DNA of 64,000 bases from Arthrobacter globiformis (GCF_030818015.1 NZ_JAUSZX010000001.1:4340001-4404000), one strand, 5' to 3'; positions 38,768-48,144 are shown, numbered from the stretch's first letter. Numbers and translations: made by a program. The notes: generated from the letters alone by a model not told the origin.

Positions 38768-40573
38768 TCAGGTGGTACCGGCCTTTGACGCGAGCGGCTT
38801 GTCGCTTCGATGGGGCCGGCGCTCACTTAGTTCCAGGGCGCTGGTCACCAATGCGAAATGGCTGAACGCCTGCGGGGTGTTCCCCAGGTGCCGTCCACTT
38901 TGGACGCCCCACTCCTCACTCAGCAGGCCGACGTCGTTACGCAGCGACAGCAACCGCTCAAACAGTTCCGTGGCCTCCCTGCGCCGGCCCGCCCCAAGCA
39001 GCGCCTCGACGAGCCAGAAGGAGCAGGCGAGGAAAACCCCCTCACCCCCCGGCAGTCCGTCGTCGCTTTCCTCGGGCCGGTAACGGAGCACAAAGCCGTC
39101 CTCAGTCAGTTCGCGCTGGATGGCCTCGATGGTGCCGATCACCCGGGGGTCGTCGGGCGGGAGGAAGCCCACGCGGGGAATGAGAAGCAGGCTGGCATCG
39201 AGTTCGGGCCGGCCGTAGCTCTGCGTGAAGGTGTTCCGGCTGGCGTCGAAGCCGTTCTCCATGACCTCGGCGTGGATGGTGTCACGGAGCGCCTCCCAGC
39301 GGTCCGCGGGACCGGGAAGCCTTGAATCCCGGACCCCTTTGACCATCCGGTCCGCTGCCACCCACGCCATCACTTTGGAATGGGTGAAATGGCGCCGCGG
39401 GCCGCGCATCTCCCACAGCCCGTTGTCCGGCTGGTCCCAGGCGCCTTCAAGGTATTCCATCAGCGCCACCTGGACGTCCCAGGCTTCATCGGTGTGCTTC
39501 AGCAGCGAGTTGCGGGTCAGGGCAAGGCAGTCCAGCACCTCACCCCACACATCCAGCTGCAGCTGGCCGGCAGCCGCGTTGCCCACCCTGACCGGCCTCG
39601 AATTCTCATAGCCGGCCAGCCAGGGCAGTTCCAGTTCCGGCAGCCTGCGTTCGCCGTGGATTCCGTACATGATCTGCAGGTCGGCCGGATCCCCCGCCAC
39701 GGCCCGCAGCAACCAGTCGCGCCAGGCTGCTGCCTCGGAGGTGTAGCCGGCGGCCAGCAGCGCCTGGAGCGTCAGGGTGGCATCGCGGAGCCAGCAGAAG
39801 CGGTAGTCCCAGTTCCGCGGCCCGCCCAACTGCTCCGGCAGCGACGTGGTCACGGCCGCAACGATCCCTCCGGTGGGCGCGTAGGTTAGGGCTTTGAGCG
39901 TGATCAGCGAGCGCTGCACGGCGTCCTTGTACGGACCGGATACCTTGCACTTATCCGTCCATTCCCGCCAGAACCGTTCGGTGGAGTCCAGGACTTCCTC
40001 GGCGTCCACGGACCGGGGCCGCCGGACATGGCTGGGCGCCCAGGTCAGCACGAACGGCACCCGTTCGCCGGCTTTAACGGTGAAGTCGCTGACGGTGCGC
40101 ATGCGTTCGCCGCGCAGCGGGGCGGTGGTCACCAGGTAGGCAGAATCAGGTCCCGCGATCGCGTGGAGACCGTGGCTGTCCCGGCGCACCCAGGGCATGA
40201 TGTGGCCGTAGTCGAAGCGCATGGCCAGCTCGCTTCTCATCCGGACGTGTCCGTGCAGCCCCACCACAATCCGCACGATGTCCGCCACCTCGTCGCGGGG
40301 CGGCATGAAGTCGATAACCCGGACCGCGCCAGCGTCAGTCTCCCACTCGGTTTCCAGGATGAGGGTGTGCCGGCGGTAGCGGCGCCCCGTGCAGCCGCCT
40401 CCAGCTGCCGGGGCAAGGAGCCAGCGGCCGGCTTCGGGGGTGTCCAGGAGCGCGTTGAAGCAGGCCGGCGAATCGAACCGCGGCAGGCACAGCCAGTCAA
40501 TCGACCCTTCAGTACTGACCAGGGCCGCCGTGTGCAGGTCCCCGACCACTGCATAATCCTCAATGCGTACCAT
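38768..40573 (-). CDS. Glycoside hydrolase family 15 protein (trehalase/glucoamylase-like)
   Basis: The 601-residue protein starts MVRIEDYAVVGDLHTAALVS at ATG 40573. It has the GH15 pattern: GSIDWLCLPRFDSPACF (about residues 23-39), FCWLRDATLTLQALLAAGY (about 263-281) and GLWEMRGPRRHFTHSKVMAWVA (about 385-406) with an acid residue. The C-terminal GEGVFLACSFWLVEALLGAGR contains another conserved element. No signal peptide is present, so action on internal trehalose or glucan is likely. Many actinobacterial members of this group are trehalases, but glucoamylase activity cannot be excluded. Confidence 0.87.
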   Translation of the reverse strand: MVRIEDYAVVGDLHTAALVSTEGSIDWLCLPRFDSPACFNALLDTPEAGRWLLAPAAGGGCTGRRYRRHTLILETEWETDAGAVRVIDFMPPRDEVADIVRIVVGLHGHVRMRSELAMRFDYGHIMPWVRRDSHGLHAIAGPDSAYLVTTAPLRGERMRTVSDFTVKAGERVPFVLTWAPSHVRRPRSVDAEEVLDSTERFWREWTDKCKVSGPYKDAVQRSLITLKALTYAPTGGIVAAVTTSLPEQLGGPRNWDYRFCWLRDATLTLQALLAAGYTSEAAAWRDWLLRAVAGDPADLQIMYGIHGERRLPELELPWLAGYENSRPVRVGNAAAGQLQLDVWGEVLDCLALTRNSLLKHTDEAWDVQVALMEYLEGAWDQPDNGLWEMRGPRRHFTHSKVMAWVAADRMVKGVRDSRLPGPADRWEALRDTIHAEVMENGFDASRNTFTQSYGRPELDASLLLIPRVGFLPPDDPRVIGTIEAIQRELTEDGFVLRYRPEESDDGLPGGEGVFLACSFWLVEALLGAGRRREATELFERLLSLRNDVGLLSEEWGVQSGRHLGNTPQAFSHFALVTSALELSERRPHRSDKPLASKAGTT

Positions 40574-40709
40574 GCCCTTACAGTGCCACAGCCGGACGCG
40601 CCGCACGAGGGGCCGCCGGGTGTAGCCTGATCTCAGGCGGAGCGGCCGCCGGAGCCTTGCCCAGTTACCCGGCACAGCCCGGTTTGCAAGGGCGGAAGTG
40701 GAGCTTTGA

Positions 40710-41444
40710 GTGGACAGTCGCCTGAACGAAGCTGACGTGGTGGGCCGCGTCCAGGATCTGTTGCTGGACACCCAGGATGTCCAGGATTTCCTTGACGAGC
40801 TGGTGCGATACTCGGCCGAGAGATTGTCCGGTCCGCGCGGCCGGATTTATTGCGGCATCACCCTTTTGCGGCACCGTTCGGCCGCCACCGTGGCCAGCAG
40901 CAGCGAGCGCGCCCAGGCAGTGGACGAACTCCAGTACCAGTTTGGCGACGGCCCCTGCCTCCGCTCCTGCAGGGAAGGCGTCCTGGTCCACGTTCCGGAC
41001 TTCGCGCTCGACACCGAATTCCCGGATTACAACGACACAGTGCTGAAAAGCGGGATCCGTTCGGTTCTGGCGGTGCCGTTCGATCTGCCCGGCGCTGACG
41101 CGCGGGCAGGGCTCAACCTGTACTCCGAGAAACCGGATGTCTTTGACACCGCCGCCGTGGAGAGCGCAATCAGCTATGTCCGCCAGGCCTCCAAGGGTCT
41201 CCGGCTCGCGGTCCTGCTCGCCCAACGGAACGATAACGCCGCCAACCTGAGGCGGGCAATGGAGTCCCGGACCATCATTGACACGGCAGTCGGGATCATC
41301 ATTGCTCAGAACCGCTGCAGCCAGGAGGACGCCATCAATCTCATCAAGTCTGCGTCCAGCACGCGCAACCTGAAATTGCGCGACGTCGCTGCGGCCATCG
41401 TGGAGTCTGCCGCCGGCGGCCCCGTGACAACCCACTTCGAGTGA
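40710..41444 (+). CDS. GAF-ANTAR antitermination-type regulator 1
   Basis: The 244-residue protein has an N-terminal GAF domain (about residues 20-165; SGPRGRIYCGITLLRHRSAATVASSSE, FGDGPCLRSCREGV) and a C-terminal ANTAR RNA-binding domain (about 180-235; MESRTIIDTAVGIIIAQNRCSQEDAINLIKSASSTRNLKLRDVA). ANTAR proteins bind paired hairpins to prevent termination. It is closely similar to the protein at 52822-53565. The start is GTG 40710 with GGAG upstream. No kinase is adjacent; the sensory input is unknown. Confidence 0.85.
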   Translation: MDSRLNEADVVGRVQDLLLDTQDVQDFLDELVRYSAERLSGPRGRIYCGITLLRHRSAATVASSSERAQAVDELQYQFGDGPCLRSCREGVLVHVPDFALDTEFPDYNDTVLKSGIRSVLAVPFDLPGADARAGLNLYSEKPDVFDTAAVESAISYVRQASKGLRLAVLLAQRNDNAANLRRAMESRTIIDTAVGIIIAQNRCSQEDAINLIKSASSTRNLKLRDVAAAIVESAAGGPVTTHFE

Positions 41445-41457
41445 CGCACGACAGGTG

Positions 41458-42192
41458 ATGATCCACATAGGCACGTCCGGCTGGAGCTACGACCACTGGG
41501 AAAATGTGCTGTACCCGCCCGGGCTTCCCACCCGGGACAGGCTGCAGCACTACGTGGCAAGGTTCAGCACAGTGGAGCTGAACGCCAGCTTCTACCGCTG
41601 GCCGCGGGACACCACGTTCGCCGGCTGGCGGACCAGGCTGCCTGCCGGTTTCGCCCTGTCCGTCAAAGCCCCGCGCGGCCTCACCCACGGCAAGAAGCTG
41701 TATGGTCCCGAAGTCTGGATCGAACGGATCGCGCGCTGCTGGCATGAGCTTGGCGACAAGCGCGCTGTGCTCCTGGTCCAGCTGCCTCCCGGCATGGCAC
41801 GGGATGATGCCCGCCTGGACTATTTCCTCGGCGCCATGCCCGGGTGGATCCGGGTAGCCGTGGAGTTCCGGCATCCGACCTGGGAGCAGCCGGAGGTTTA
41901 CAGGCTGCTGGAACGGCACCGGGCCGCGTACACCGTCATGAGCGGCGCCAATCTGCCCTGCAACCTGCAGGCCACCGCACCGTTCGTCTACGTCAGGCTG
42001 CACGGGCCCGACCATCAGCACCTGTACGGCGGCTCCTACTCGGATGAGGAACTGGGCTGGTGGGCGGACAGGATCCGGGAGTGGCGAAGTTCCGGAAGGG
42101 AAGTCTTCGCGTATTTCAACAACGACGGCGCCGGCAACGCCGTGCGTAATGCGGCCACCCTGCGGGGCATGCTGGGAGACGGCGGCGAGTAA
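41458..42192 (+). CDS. DUF72 family protein
   Basis: The 244-residue protein begins MIHIGTSGWSYDHWENVLYPPG, the DUF72 signature. It also shows FSTVELNASFYRWP, LPAGFALSVKAPRGLTH and VYVRLHGPDHQHLYGGSYSDEEL, which occupy the barrel of this family. DUF72 folds as a TIM barrel of unknown reaction. An in-frame GTG at 41455 is also possible. It is 14 bases after the GAF-ANTAR gene stop, so the two may be co-transcribed. Confidence 0.85.
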   Translation: MIHIGTSGWSYDHWENVLYPPGLPTRDRLQHYVARFSTVELNASFYRWPRDTTFAGWRTRLPAGFALSVKAPRGLTHGKKLYGPEVWIERIARCWHELGDKRAVLLVQLPPGMARDDARLDYFLGAMPGWIRVAVEFRHPTWEQPEVYRLLERHRAAYTVMSGANLPCNLQATAPFVYVRLHGPDHQHLYGGSYSDEELGWWADRIREWRSSGREVFAYFNNDGAGNAVRNAATLRGMLGDGGE

Positions 42193-42244
42193 CAGAGTGC
42201 AGGCGGGCAGCCCATGGGCCGCCGCCCTGTGGCAGAGTGAAGGC

Positions 42245-43318
42245 ATGGACATGGCGTCACAGGAATCACCGTTGTCAGGGACGAGCTTGTCAGGGACGCG
42301 CGTCTTCCGCCTGGCCCACTGGCTATCCGACTCGATCAATACGGCGCGCCTGAAACTGGCACGCCGCTGGAAGTTTGAGCCCAAGACGATTGCCTACCAG
42401 GGCTACGGATCCACCGAGTGGGTCCGTGTCCTGGGCAGGGTGGTGCTGGCCAGCAAGCCCGTGCCCGGCAGCCGCGCCGACCACGCCGCCCGGAACGGCA
42501 CCGAGAATGTGCGCGGCTGGCGCGCCTTCACCAGCGTTCCCATCCCCCGTTCCGAGGTGGAGATTGAGATCGGCGGAAAGGTCACGAAGGTCAGGGCCGA
42601 CCGGGGCGGGCTGGTGGACATCGACATACCGGTGACCCTCGCCCCGGGGTGGCACACCGCCATCCTCCGCTCCACGGATGCCGAACCGGCGGAAGCAAGC
42701 ATTCTTGTCATTGCTCCGGATACAAAGTTTGGCATCGTTTCGGATATTGATGACACCGTCATGGTCACGGCCCTGCCCCGGCCGTTCCTGGCCCTTTGGA
42801 ACACCTTTGTGCTGAGTGAGCGGGCCAGGATGGCCACCCCGGGCATGGCGGTGCTGCTCGACCGGCTCACCGTTGAACACCCCGACGCGCCGGTCATCTA
42901 CCTCTCAACCGGCCCCTGGAACGCAGCGCCCACCCTCGCGCGGTTCCTGACCCGGAACATGTATCCGGCCGGCCCGCTGCTGCTGACGGACTGGGGACTG
43001 ACCCAGGACCGCTGGTTCCGGAGCGGCCAGGAGCACAAGCGCCGTAACCTTGAGCGGCTCGCGGCTGAATTCCCGTACATGCGCTGGCTCCTGATTGGCG
43101 ACAACGGCCAGCACGATGAACAGATCTACTCGCAGTTCACGCAGCACAACGCGGACAAGGTGGCGGCCATCGCCATCCGGCAGCTCTCTGTAAGTGAAGC
43201 CGTCTTCGCCGGCGGGCACTCTGAAGACGGGGACCACAGCGCCTCGACGGTTCCATGGATCTACTCCCCTGACGGAGCCGGCATAGCCCGCCAGCTCCGG
43301 GAGCTCGAACTGCTTTAG
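42245..43318 (+). CDS. App1-type phosphatase (DUF2183) family protein
   Basis: The 357-residue protein has the App1/phosphatidate-phosphatase-like domain with FGIVSDIDDTVMVTA (DxDDT, about residues 162-176), VIYLSTGPWNAAPTLARFL and LLIGDNGQHDEQIY. The N-terminal ~140 residues are a beta-rich region (TKVRADRGGLVDIDIPVTLAPGWH). The first codons contain a 15-bp tandem repeat (SGTSLSGT). Phosphatidate phosphatase activity is known for yeast App1; in bacteria it is not established. The stop codon sits in the first copy of an 18-bp tandem duplication. Confidence 0.82.
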   Translation: MDMASQESPLSGTSLSGTRVFRLAHWLSDSINTARLKLARRWKFEPKTIAYQGYGSTEWVRVLGRVVLASKPVPGSRADHAARNGTENVRGWRAFTSVPIPRSEVEIEIGGKVTKVRADRGGLVDIDIPVTLAPGWHTAILRSTDAEPAEASILVIAPDTKFGIVSDIDDTVMVTALPRPFLALWNTFVLSERARMATPGMAVLLDRLTVEHPDAPVIYLSTGPWNAAPTLARFLTRNMYPAGPLLLTDWGLTQDRWFRSGQEHKRRNLERLAAEFPYMRWLLIGDNGQHDEQIYSQFTQHNADKVAAIAIRQLSVSEAVFAGGHSEDGDHSASTVPWIYSPDGAGIARQLRELELL

Positions 43319-43341
43319 GTGACCGAACTGCTTTAGGTGAC
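43306..43341. repeat. Perfect 18-bp tandem duplication spanning two convergent stop codons
   Basis: CGAACTGCTTTAGGTGAC is present twice (43306-43323 and 43324-43341). The App1 gene's TAG lies in copy one; the convergent beta-glucosidase gene's TAA lies in copy two. Confidence 0.9.
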
Positions 43342-44886
43342 CGGTCCGCCGTCGGACATTCCGCCGTCTGACATCCCTACGTCTGTCAGCGCGCCGTCCG
43401 TTCCTGCTACCGCAGCCGCGACGGCGGCATCCGTGGAAGCTGCCAGCCTCCGTTCCTCCAGGAGTTCCTGGAACCAGTAGAACGAGGCCTTCGGCGTGCG
43501 CTCCAGCGTCTCGTAATTCACGTGAACCAGGCCGAACGGCTGCTTGTAGCCGCCGGACCATTCGAAGTTGTCCATCAGTGACCACACGTAGTAGCCGCGC
43601 AGGTCGACTGCCTCTGCCTCGCCGCCGGGGGCCGTGGCACGGAGGGCGGTGCCCAAGTGGTCGGAGAGGTAGCGGAGCCGCCGCTCGTCGGGGATGAAGG
43701 TCCGGTTGGTGGACTTGTCGCGGACCATGATGTCCTCGAAGCTAGCCCCGCCCTCCGTGATGATCACCGGCGGAAGGTTCGGGTACCGCTCAGCCATTTC
43801 CTTGAGCGCCACGGCCATGTATTCGGGTTTAACGGGCCACCCGTAGGCAGTCGTTTCGGTGTCCGGCCACGGCTCAATGTGAAGCGGGGCACCGGGTGTG
43901 GCGTCCTTGAGGTCATCCCCCATCGCCTCCGCCATGGCCGCCGGCACAGGGCTGTCACCGCCGCCGGCCGCCACCCGGGTGGGCATGTAGTAGTTCATGC
44001 CGTAGAAATCCAGCGGCTGGGAGATGATGGCCATGTCCTCGTCGGGGTGCTCGAAGGACGAGAAGAACTTCGCCGCCCGGATGAGGTCCGGATACTTCCC
44101 GGTGAGCACCGGGTCCGCGTAAAGCCGGTTCTGTGCCACATCCATAGCTCCCGCACTGATCCGGTCGAGGGGGTTGCCGGAGTTGGGCACCATGGGCGAG
44201 TACACGTTGGTCATGCCGATTTCGCCGGGCACCTTGGCGGCCCGGAGGGCCTGCAGCGCCAGGCCGTGTCCCAGCAGCTGGTGGTGCACGGTGGGCAGGC
44301 CGTTCGCGAAGTCCGCCTTGCCCGGTGAGTGCAGGCCCAGGGCATAGCCGTTGGTGGTGACGGTCGCGGGTTCGTTGATGGTCACCCAGCGCGCCACCCG
44401 GTCCCCGTACGCGGCCGCGGCAATGGCGGCGAAATCCCCCAGCCTGTAGGCAGTGTCCCGGTTGAGCCATCCGCCGTCCTCATCCAGGGCCAGCGGAGTG
44501 TCCCAGTGGTAGAGCGTGACCATCGGGGAAATTCCGTTGGCCAGCAGCTCATCCAGCAGTCGGTCGTAGAAATCCAGGCCGGCCCGGTTCACCGCTCCGC
44601 GACCGTCCGGCTGAATCCGCGGCCATGCCAGGGAGAACCGGTAGGAATCTATGCCCAGTTCTTTCATCAGGGCCACGTCCTGGGGCATGCGGTGGTAATG
44701 GTCGCAGGCGACGGCGGGACTGTGGCCGTCCACGATCGTCCCAGGTTTGGCGGCAAAGACATCCCAGCCCGCCGGTCCGCGGCCGTCCTCGTCGAGCGCC
44801 CCTTCAATCTGGAAAGCTGCCGTGGCGACTCCCAGGGTGAACCCCGTCGGGAGCATGGCGGCCAGTTCTTTGGCGGAAGTATGCAT
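43333..44886 (-). CDS. Family 1 beta-glucosidase
   Basis: A 517-residue GH1 enzyme. TGFTLGVATAAFQIEGA at the start, the acid/base Glu in WVTINEPAT (about residue 171), the nucleophile Glu in VIITEGGAS (about residue 375) and a GH1 WSLMDNFEWSGGY C-terminal motif are all present. The usual length is about 450-480 residues. The extra C-terminus (SDGGMSDGG) comes from 15-bp repeats and looks non-functional. Start ATG 44886. It is cytoplasmic (no signal peptide), so it cleaves imported disaccharides. Confidence 0.93.
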   Translation of the reverse strand: MHTSAKELAAMLPTGFTLGVATAAFQIEGALDEDGRGPAGWDVFAAKPGTIVDGHSPAVACDHYHRMPQDVALMKELGIDSYRFSLAWPRIQPDGRGAVNRAGLDFYDRLLDELLANGISPMVTLYHWDTPLALDEDGGWLNRDTAYRLGDFAAIAAAAYGDRVARWVTINEPATVTTNGYALGLHSPGKADFANGLPTVHHQLLGHGLALQALRAAKVPGEIGMTNVYSPMVPNSGNPLDRISAGAMDVAQNRLYADPVLTGKYPDLIRAAKFFSSFEHPDEDMAIISQPLDFYGMNYYMPTRVAAGGGDSPVPAAMAEAMGDDLKDATPGAPLHIEPWPDTETTAYGWPVKPEYMAVALKEMAERYPNLPPVIITEGGASFEDIMVRDKSTNRTFIPDERRLRYLSDHLGTALRATAPGGEAEAVDLRGYYVWSLMDNFEWSGGYKQPFGLVHVNYETLERTPKASFYWFQELLEERRLAASTDAAVAAAVAGTDGALTDVGMSDGGMSDGGPVT

Positions 44887-44952
44887 CGCTGGACCTCTGT
44901 GACGTTATGGACGGCTGGCGGGCCGAAAGTTCGGATTGCCGGATTCTACCGC

Positions 44953-45345
44953 TCAGGTCGCCGCACTGCCGGGATTGATCACGGAAATCACGTTTCCGGC
45001 CGGGTCCTTGAACCAGGCGATGTCCGGGCCCATACCGCGGGCAATCCCCTTCCCGTCGGTGGGCAAGTCGGGATCGTCATAGATCTTGGTCTGGACGCCC
45101 GCCGCGTTGAGCTCATCAACGGCCGCCTCGACGTCGTCGACCACCAGGTTCAGGACGGTGAAGGTGGCGGGCTCATGGTTGTCCTTGGGGTAGACAAAAA
45201 TCCGGTGGCCCTCGGGCATGGACAGCTCCAGCGTGCCCATCGCGCCGTCGGACACGGCCAGGCCCAAAGTCTGCCCGTAAAACTCCCTGGCGCGCGCCAC
45301 GTCGTCGACGCTGAAGCTGGAAAACGAACCTTTGGGCGCAAACAT
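44953..45345 (-). CDS. VOC-family protein
   Basis: A 130-residue VOC fold with FSSFSVDDVARAREFYGQTLGLAVS, VLNLVVDDVEAAVDELNAAGV and IAWFKDPAGNVISVIN. ATG 45345 follows AAGGAG at good spacing; a longer form from 45369 lacks this. A three-copy GCGGTACCTC repeat lies downstream of the divergent AAA gene, in the shared intergenic stretch. Substrate unknown. Confidence 0.82.
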   Translation of the reverse strand: MFAPKGSFSSFSVDDVARAREFYGQTLGLAVSDGAMGTLELSMPEGHRIFVYPKDNHEPATFTVLNLVVDDVEAAVDELNAAGVQTKIYDDPDLPTDGKGIARGMGPDIAWFKDPAGNVISVINPGSAAT

Positions 45346-45403
45346 GGCCTTCTCCTTCGACGGCTCCATTCCTTCGGCAGCTCAGGACTTCCCTACCCTG
45401 GAC

Positions 45404-45446
45404 TGCGGTACCTCTGAACGCGGTACCTCAGGACTTGCGGTACCTC
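45404..45446. repeat. Three GCGGTACCT units at 16-bp spacing
   Basis: The units begin at about 45405, 45421 and 45437, in the intergenic space between the divergent VOC and AAA-ATPase genes. They could be regulator sites or slippage. Confidence 0.6.
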
Positions 45447-45564
45447 CCAGAATGGCACAGGCCGGGGCCGCTGACGAGGGCCCCGGAACGGGTTCCTGGC
45501 GACGCACCCTCTGCCCGCCGCCGGCCGCGGAGTGGTCTTGACCGCCGCTGGTAGGGTCTGCGAC

Positions 45565-47061
45565 ATGGATGAAAAATTGGGGAAGTTCATCGACGATTTC
45601 GCGCAGCTTGTGCAGATTGCACAGTCCGGCCAGCACCGCGTCAAGGCCGGAACGCAGCTGCTGACAACAATCACCGACCATCTGGCGGTGCCGGCCGAAT
45701 CACTCGCGGTGGTAGTGGAGGAGGTGCCGGCGCACCGGTTCGTGGACGCAGACATCCTAATGGCAGAACTTGCCGGCGAGGACGAGCAGTTCCGGCTGGT
45801 GGGCATCGGCGGCGGAGACCAGCGCCACCACCAGTCCCTGAGCGACATGCTGCAGCAGTCGCAGTTCTTTCCGCAGTTTCCGTTATCCCAGCCCGATTAC
45901 ATCAACCTTGCTGTGGGACCGGATGACCAGCGGCAGGCCGTGGCACTGGGCCTGTGGCTGTTCCGGCATGCGGGCAGCCCTGTTGCCGTCCTGCAGCGGG
46001 ACGCGGCGCCGCGGTACGGGCGGCAGAGTGCGTGCCTCGAGGTCCTGGCCGCCGACGCGCAAAACGCGGCAGACTTCCTGTCCGAATTCCGCAGGCGCAT
46101 GCAGCGCGGCAGCATCCTGAAGGGCCAGGTGATTTCCCTGGTCATGGGTGAGTACGGGCCCAGCAGCGGAGGCGTGACGTTCCACGCCCGGCCGGAACTC
46201 ACCGCCTCCGACGTCATCCTTCCCCAGGGGCTGCTCCAGAAGGTGGCCGATCACGCACTGGGCATCGCCGCGCACCGGGAGTCGTTGAATGAATACGGCC
46301 AGCACCTGAAGCGGGGCATCCTGCTGTACGGCCGGCCGGGGACCGGCAAGACCCACACGGTGCGGTACCTGCTAAGCCAGAGTGCCGGCATCACGGCGAT
46401 CCTGCTGTCCGGGGGGTCGCTGGCCAGAATCTCCGAGGCGGCCGCCATGGCCAGGGCACTTCAGCCCTCGATCGTTGTGCTGGAGGATTGCGACCTGATC
46501 GCTGAGGACCGGAGCTTCGGGCACGGACCGCAGCCGCTGCTGTTCGAGGTGCTGGATGCCATGGACGGCCTGGACCACGACGCCGACGTCGCCTTTGTCC
46601 TCACCACCAACCGCGTGGACATGCTCGAGCGGGCCCTTGCTCAGCGCCCCGGCCGGGTGGACCTGGCCGTGGACATTCCGCTGCCGGCTTTGGACGAGCG
46701 CATCGGACTCGTGACGCTGTATGCGCGCGGAATTCCCTTCAGCCCGGATGCTGTCCGCGAGGCCGCCGCACGCACCGAAGGAACAACGGCCTCGTTCGCG
46801 CGCGAACTGGTCCGCCGGGCCGTCGTTCGGGCCGCACTGGACGGCTCCCCTGTCTCGGACAGCCACCTGCTCGAGGCTGTGGAAGAACTGATGGCCGACG
46901 GCGAGACCCTCACCAGAAGCCTACTGGGCAGCGGCACCGCCGGCGGCGGGGACGGTCCGGGCGGCTTCGGCGGTCCCGGCTTCCCGGCGCATGGATTTGG
47001 CCGACCGGGCTTCTTCCCCGGGCCGGACTTTGGCAGCGTCGGCTTCTCCGGGCCGGGTTAG
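45565..47061 (+). CDS. AAA-family ATPase with Gly/Phe/Pro-rich C-terminal tail
   Basis: The 498-residue protein has a ~240-residue N-terminal region of no recognised family, then an AAA domain. Walker A is YGRPGTGKTHT (about residues 254-264), Walker B is IVVLEDCDLIAED (about 302-314), sensor 1 is VLTTNRVDML, and the arginine-finger region is LAQRPGRVDLAVDIPLP. The last ~40 residues are Gly/Phe/Pro-rich (GFGGPGFPAHGFGRPGFF) and likely disordered. It resembles the CDC48-like or katanin-like AAA group; substrate unknown. The stop lies in an 18-bp repeat. Confidence 0.8.
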   Translation: MDEKLGKFIDDFAQLVQIAQSGQHRVKAGTQLLTTITDHLAVPAESLAVVVEEVPAHRFVDADILMAELAGEDEQFRLVGIGGGDQRHHQSLSDMLQQSQFFPQFPLSQPDYINLAVGPDDQRQAVALGLWLFRHAGSPVAVLQRDAAPRYGRQSACLEVLAADAQNAADFLSEFRRRMQRGSILKGQVISLVMGEYGPSSGGVTFHARPELTASDVILPQGLLQKVADHALGIAAHRESLNEYGQHLKRGILLYGRPGTGKTHTVRYLLSQSAGITAILLSGGSLARISEAAAMARALQPSIVVLEDCDLIAEDRSFGHGPQPLLFEVLDAMDGLDHDADVAFVLTTNRVDMLERALAQRPGRVDLAVDIPLPALDERIGLVTLYARGIPFSPDAVREAAARTEGTTASFARELVRRAVVRAALDGSPVSDSHLLEAVEELMADGETLTRSLLGSGTAGGGDGPGGFGGPGFPAHGFGRPGFFPGPDFGSVGFSGPG

Positions 47062-47087
47062 TCCCACCAGCAGGGTTAGTCAACCAA
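47052..47087. repeat. Degenerate 18-bp duplication at a pair of convergent stop codons
   Basis: GGGTTAGTC occurs at 47055-47063 and 47073-47081. The AAA gene's stop TAG is in the first copy and the convergent hypothetical gene's TAA is in the second. The two 18-bp units match at 13 of 18 positions. Confidence 0.6.
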
Positions 47088-47465
47088 CGGAGGCGGCCCG
47101 AAGAGGAATTCGTTGGCGTGGGACACGGCTTTGCGGAAGGCATCGTTGCGCAGGGCCACCAGGTTCTCGGAGCTGTCCTCGCCGGGCTCGAGGAACTGGG
47201 TCAGGCCCGGGCGAAGCACCCAAATGTCCCCCGCAGGCGGCAGGTAGAACACCCCGAAGGTACGGTGCTGGTGGTCGTCGTCGGACCAGATGGGCACCAC
47301 GGCCAGGGCCGCACCGGTTGTGGGGTTAATCCACTGTGCGCGCGGCAGGGGCTCTTCATGGGCCTCGGGGTCCAGGAACGGCGCCGTGCCCTTGCCCCAG
47401 CGCTGCTCGAAGCGCTCGTGGAAGGCCGGGATCAGGTGTGAGTCGTAGCGGCGCCAATCGCTCAT
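47076..47465 (-). CDS. Hypothetical 129-residue protein
   Basis: Begins MSDWRRYDSHLIPAFHERFEQRWG and has a mixed alpha/beta pattern ending ANEFLFGPPPLVD. It is strongly aromatic and acidic, without membrane segments. Start ATG 47465 has AGGAG upstream. I recognised no family; such proteins are common and unannotated in actinobacteria. It is convergent with the AAA ATPase. Confidence 0.65.
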   Translation of the reverse strand: MSDWRRYDSHLIPAFHERFEQRWGKGTAPFLDPEAHEEPLPRAQWINPTTGAALAVVPIWSDDDHQHRTFGVFYLPPAGDIWVLRPGLTQFLEPGEDSSENLVALRNDAFRKAVSHANEFLFGPPPLVD

Positions 47466-47651
47466 GGCTATGGTTCTCCTCTGACGTTCAGGTCGGTTTC
47501 CGGTCCCCGGTCCGCTCTCCCACCGGACGGGGGTGCCGCGCAGCGGCGGTTCCCGGTGCCTGACCACGTGGACGTGAATACCCTGTGGCTGCCTGGGCAA
47601 TTCACCGGCAGCCGCGGCACGTTGAACCTGCACTGGTGGTTGCTGGCGGCC

Positions 47652-47708
47652 GCTGGCAGGGGCGGCCTTTGGATCCGACTGGAATCCGCAGGCCGCCCCT
47701 GCCAGCGC
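47652..47708 (-). terminator. Terminator hairpin of the Hsp20 gene
   Basis: CGCTGGCAGGGGCGGCCT (47652-47669) pairs perfectly with 47691-47708, an 18-bp stem with a 21-base loop, just after the Hsp20 stop on the minus strand. Confidence 0.75.
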
Positions 47709-47718
47709 GGCTGCCGGG

Positions 47719-48144
47719 CTACGTCTCGATCTGGTGCAGCTGGCCCTTGCTTTCGATCTCGATCTTCCGTGGCTTTGCCTGCTCGGCAACCGGGATCCGC
47801 AGTGTCAGCACTCCAAGGTCGTAGCTGGCCTTGATGTTGTCCGCGTCCAGCGTGTCGCCGAGAATGAGCTGGCGGCTGAAGACGCCGCGCGGCCGCTCGG
47901 AGACCACCAGCTCCACGTTGGGCTGGGTGGCGTCCCGGCGCTCTGCCCGGACAGTGAGGACGTTCCTTTCAACGTTCAGATCCACGGCGTCGGGCGAGAT
48001 CCCGGGCAGGTCAAACGCCACGACAAACTCCCCGTCTTCCTGCCATGCGTCCATCGGCATGGCCGCCGGACGGGCTGCTGTTCCGAAGACCTGCTGGGTG
48101 AGCCGGTCCAGCTCACGGAACGGGTCAGTACGGACTAGCATCAT
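47719..48144 (-). CDS. Hsp20/alpha-crystallin small heat-shock protein 1
   Basis: A 141-residue small heat-shock chaperone. The alpha-crystallin domain spans about residues 40-130, from [17 protein letters not shown] to [15 protein letters not shown] (the GVLxLxIP motif). Start ATG 48144, with an alternative ATG one codon later. No HAIR box (HspR) was recognised, but an AT-rich promoter lies upstream. A second Hsp20 is at 53575-54066; the two differ in length and N-terminus. Confidence 0.9.
   Translation of the reverse strand: MMLVRTDPFRELDRLTQQVFGTAARPAAMPMDAWQEDGEFVVAFDLPGISPDAVDLNVERNVLTVRAERRDATQPNVELVVSERPRGVFSRQLILGDTLDADNIKASYDLGVLTLRIPVAEQAKPRKIEIESKGQLHQIET

Noticed and set aside
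47719..48144. HspR (HAIR) operator before the first Hsp20 gene
   Set aside because: No CTTGAGT-N7-ACTCAAG-like sequence was found in the upstream AT-rich region.
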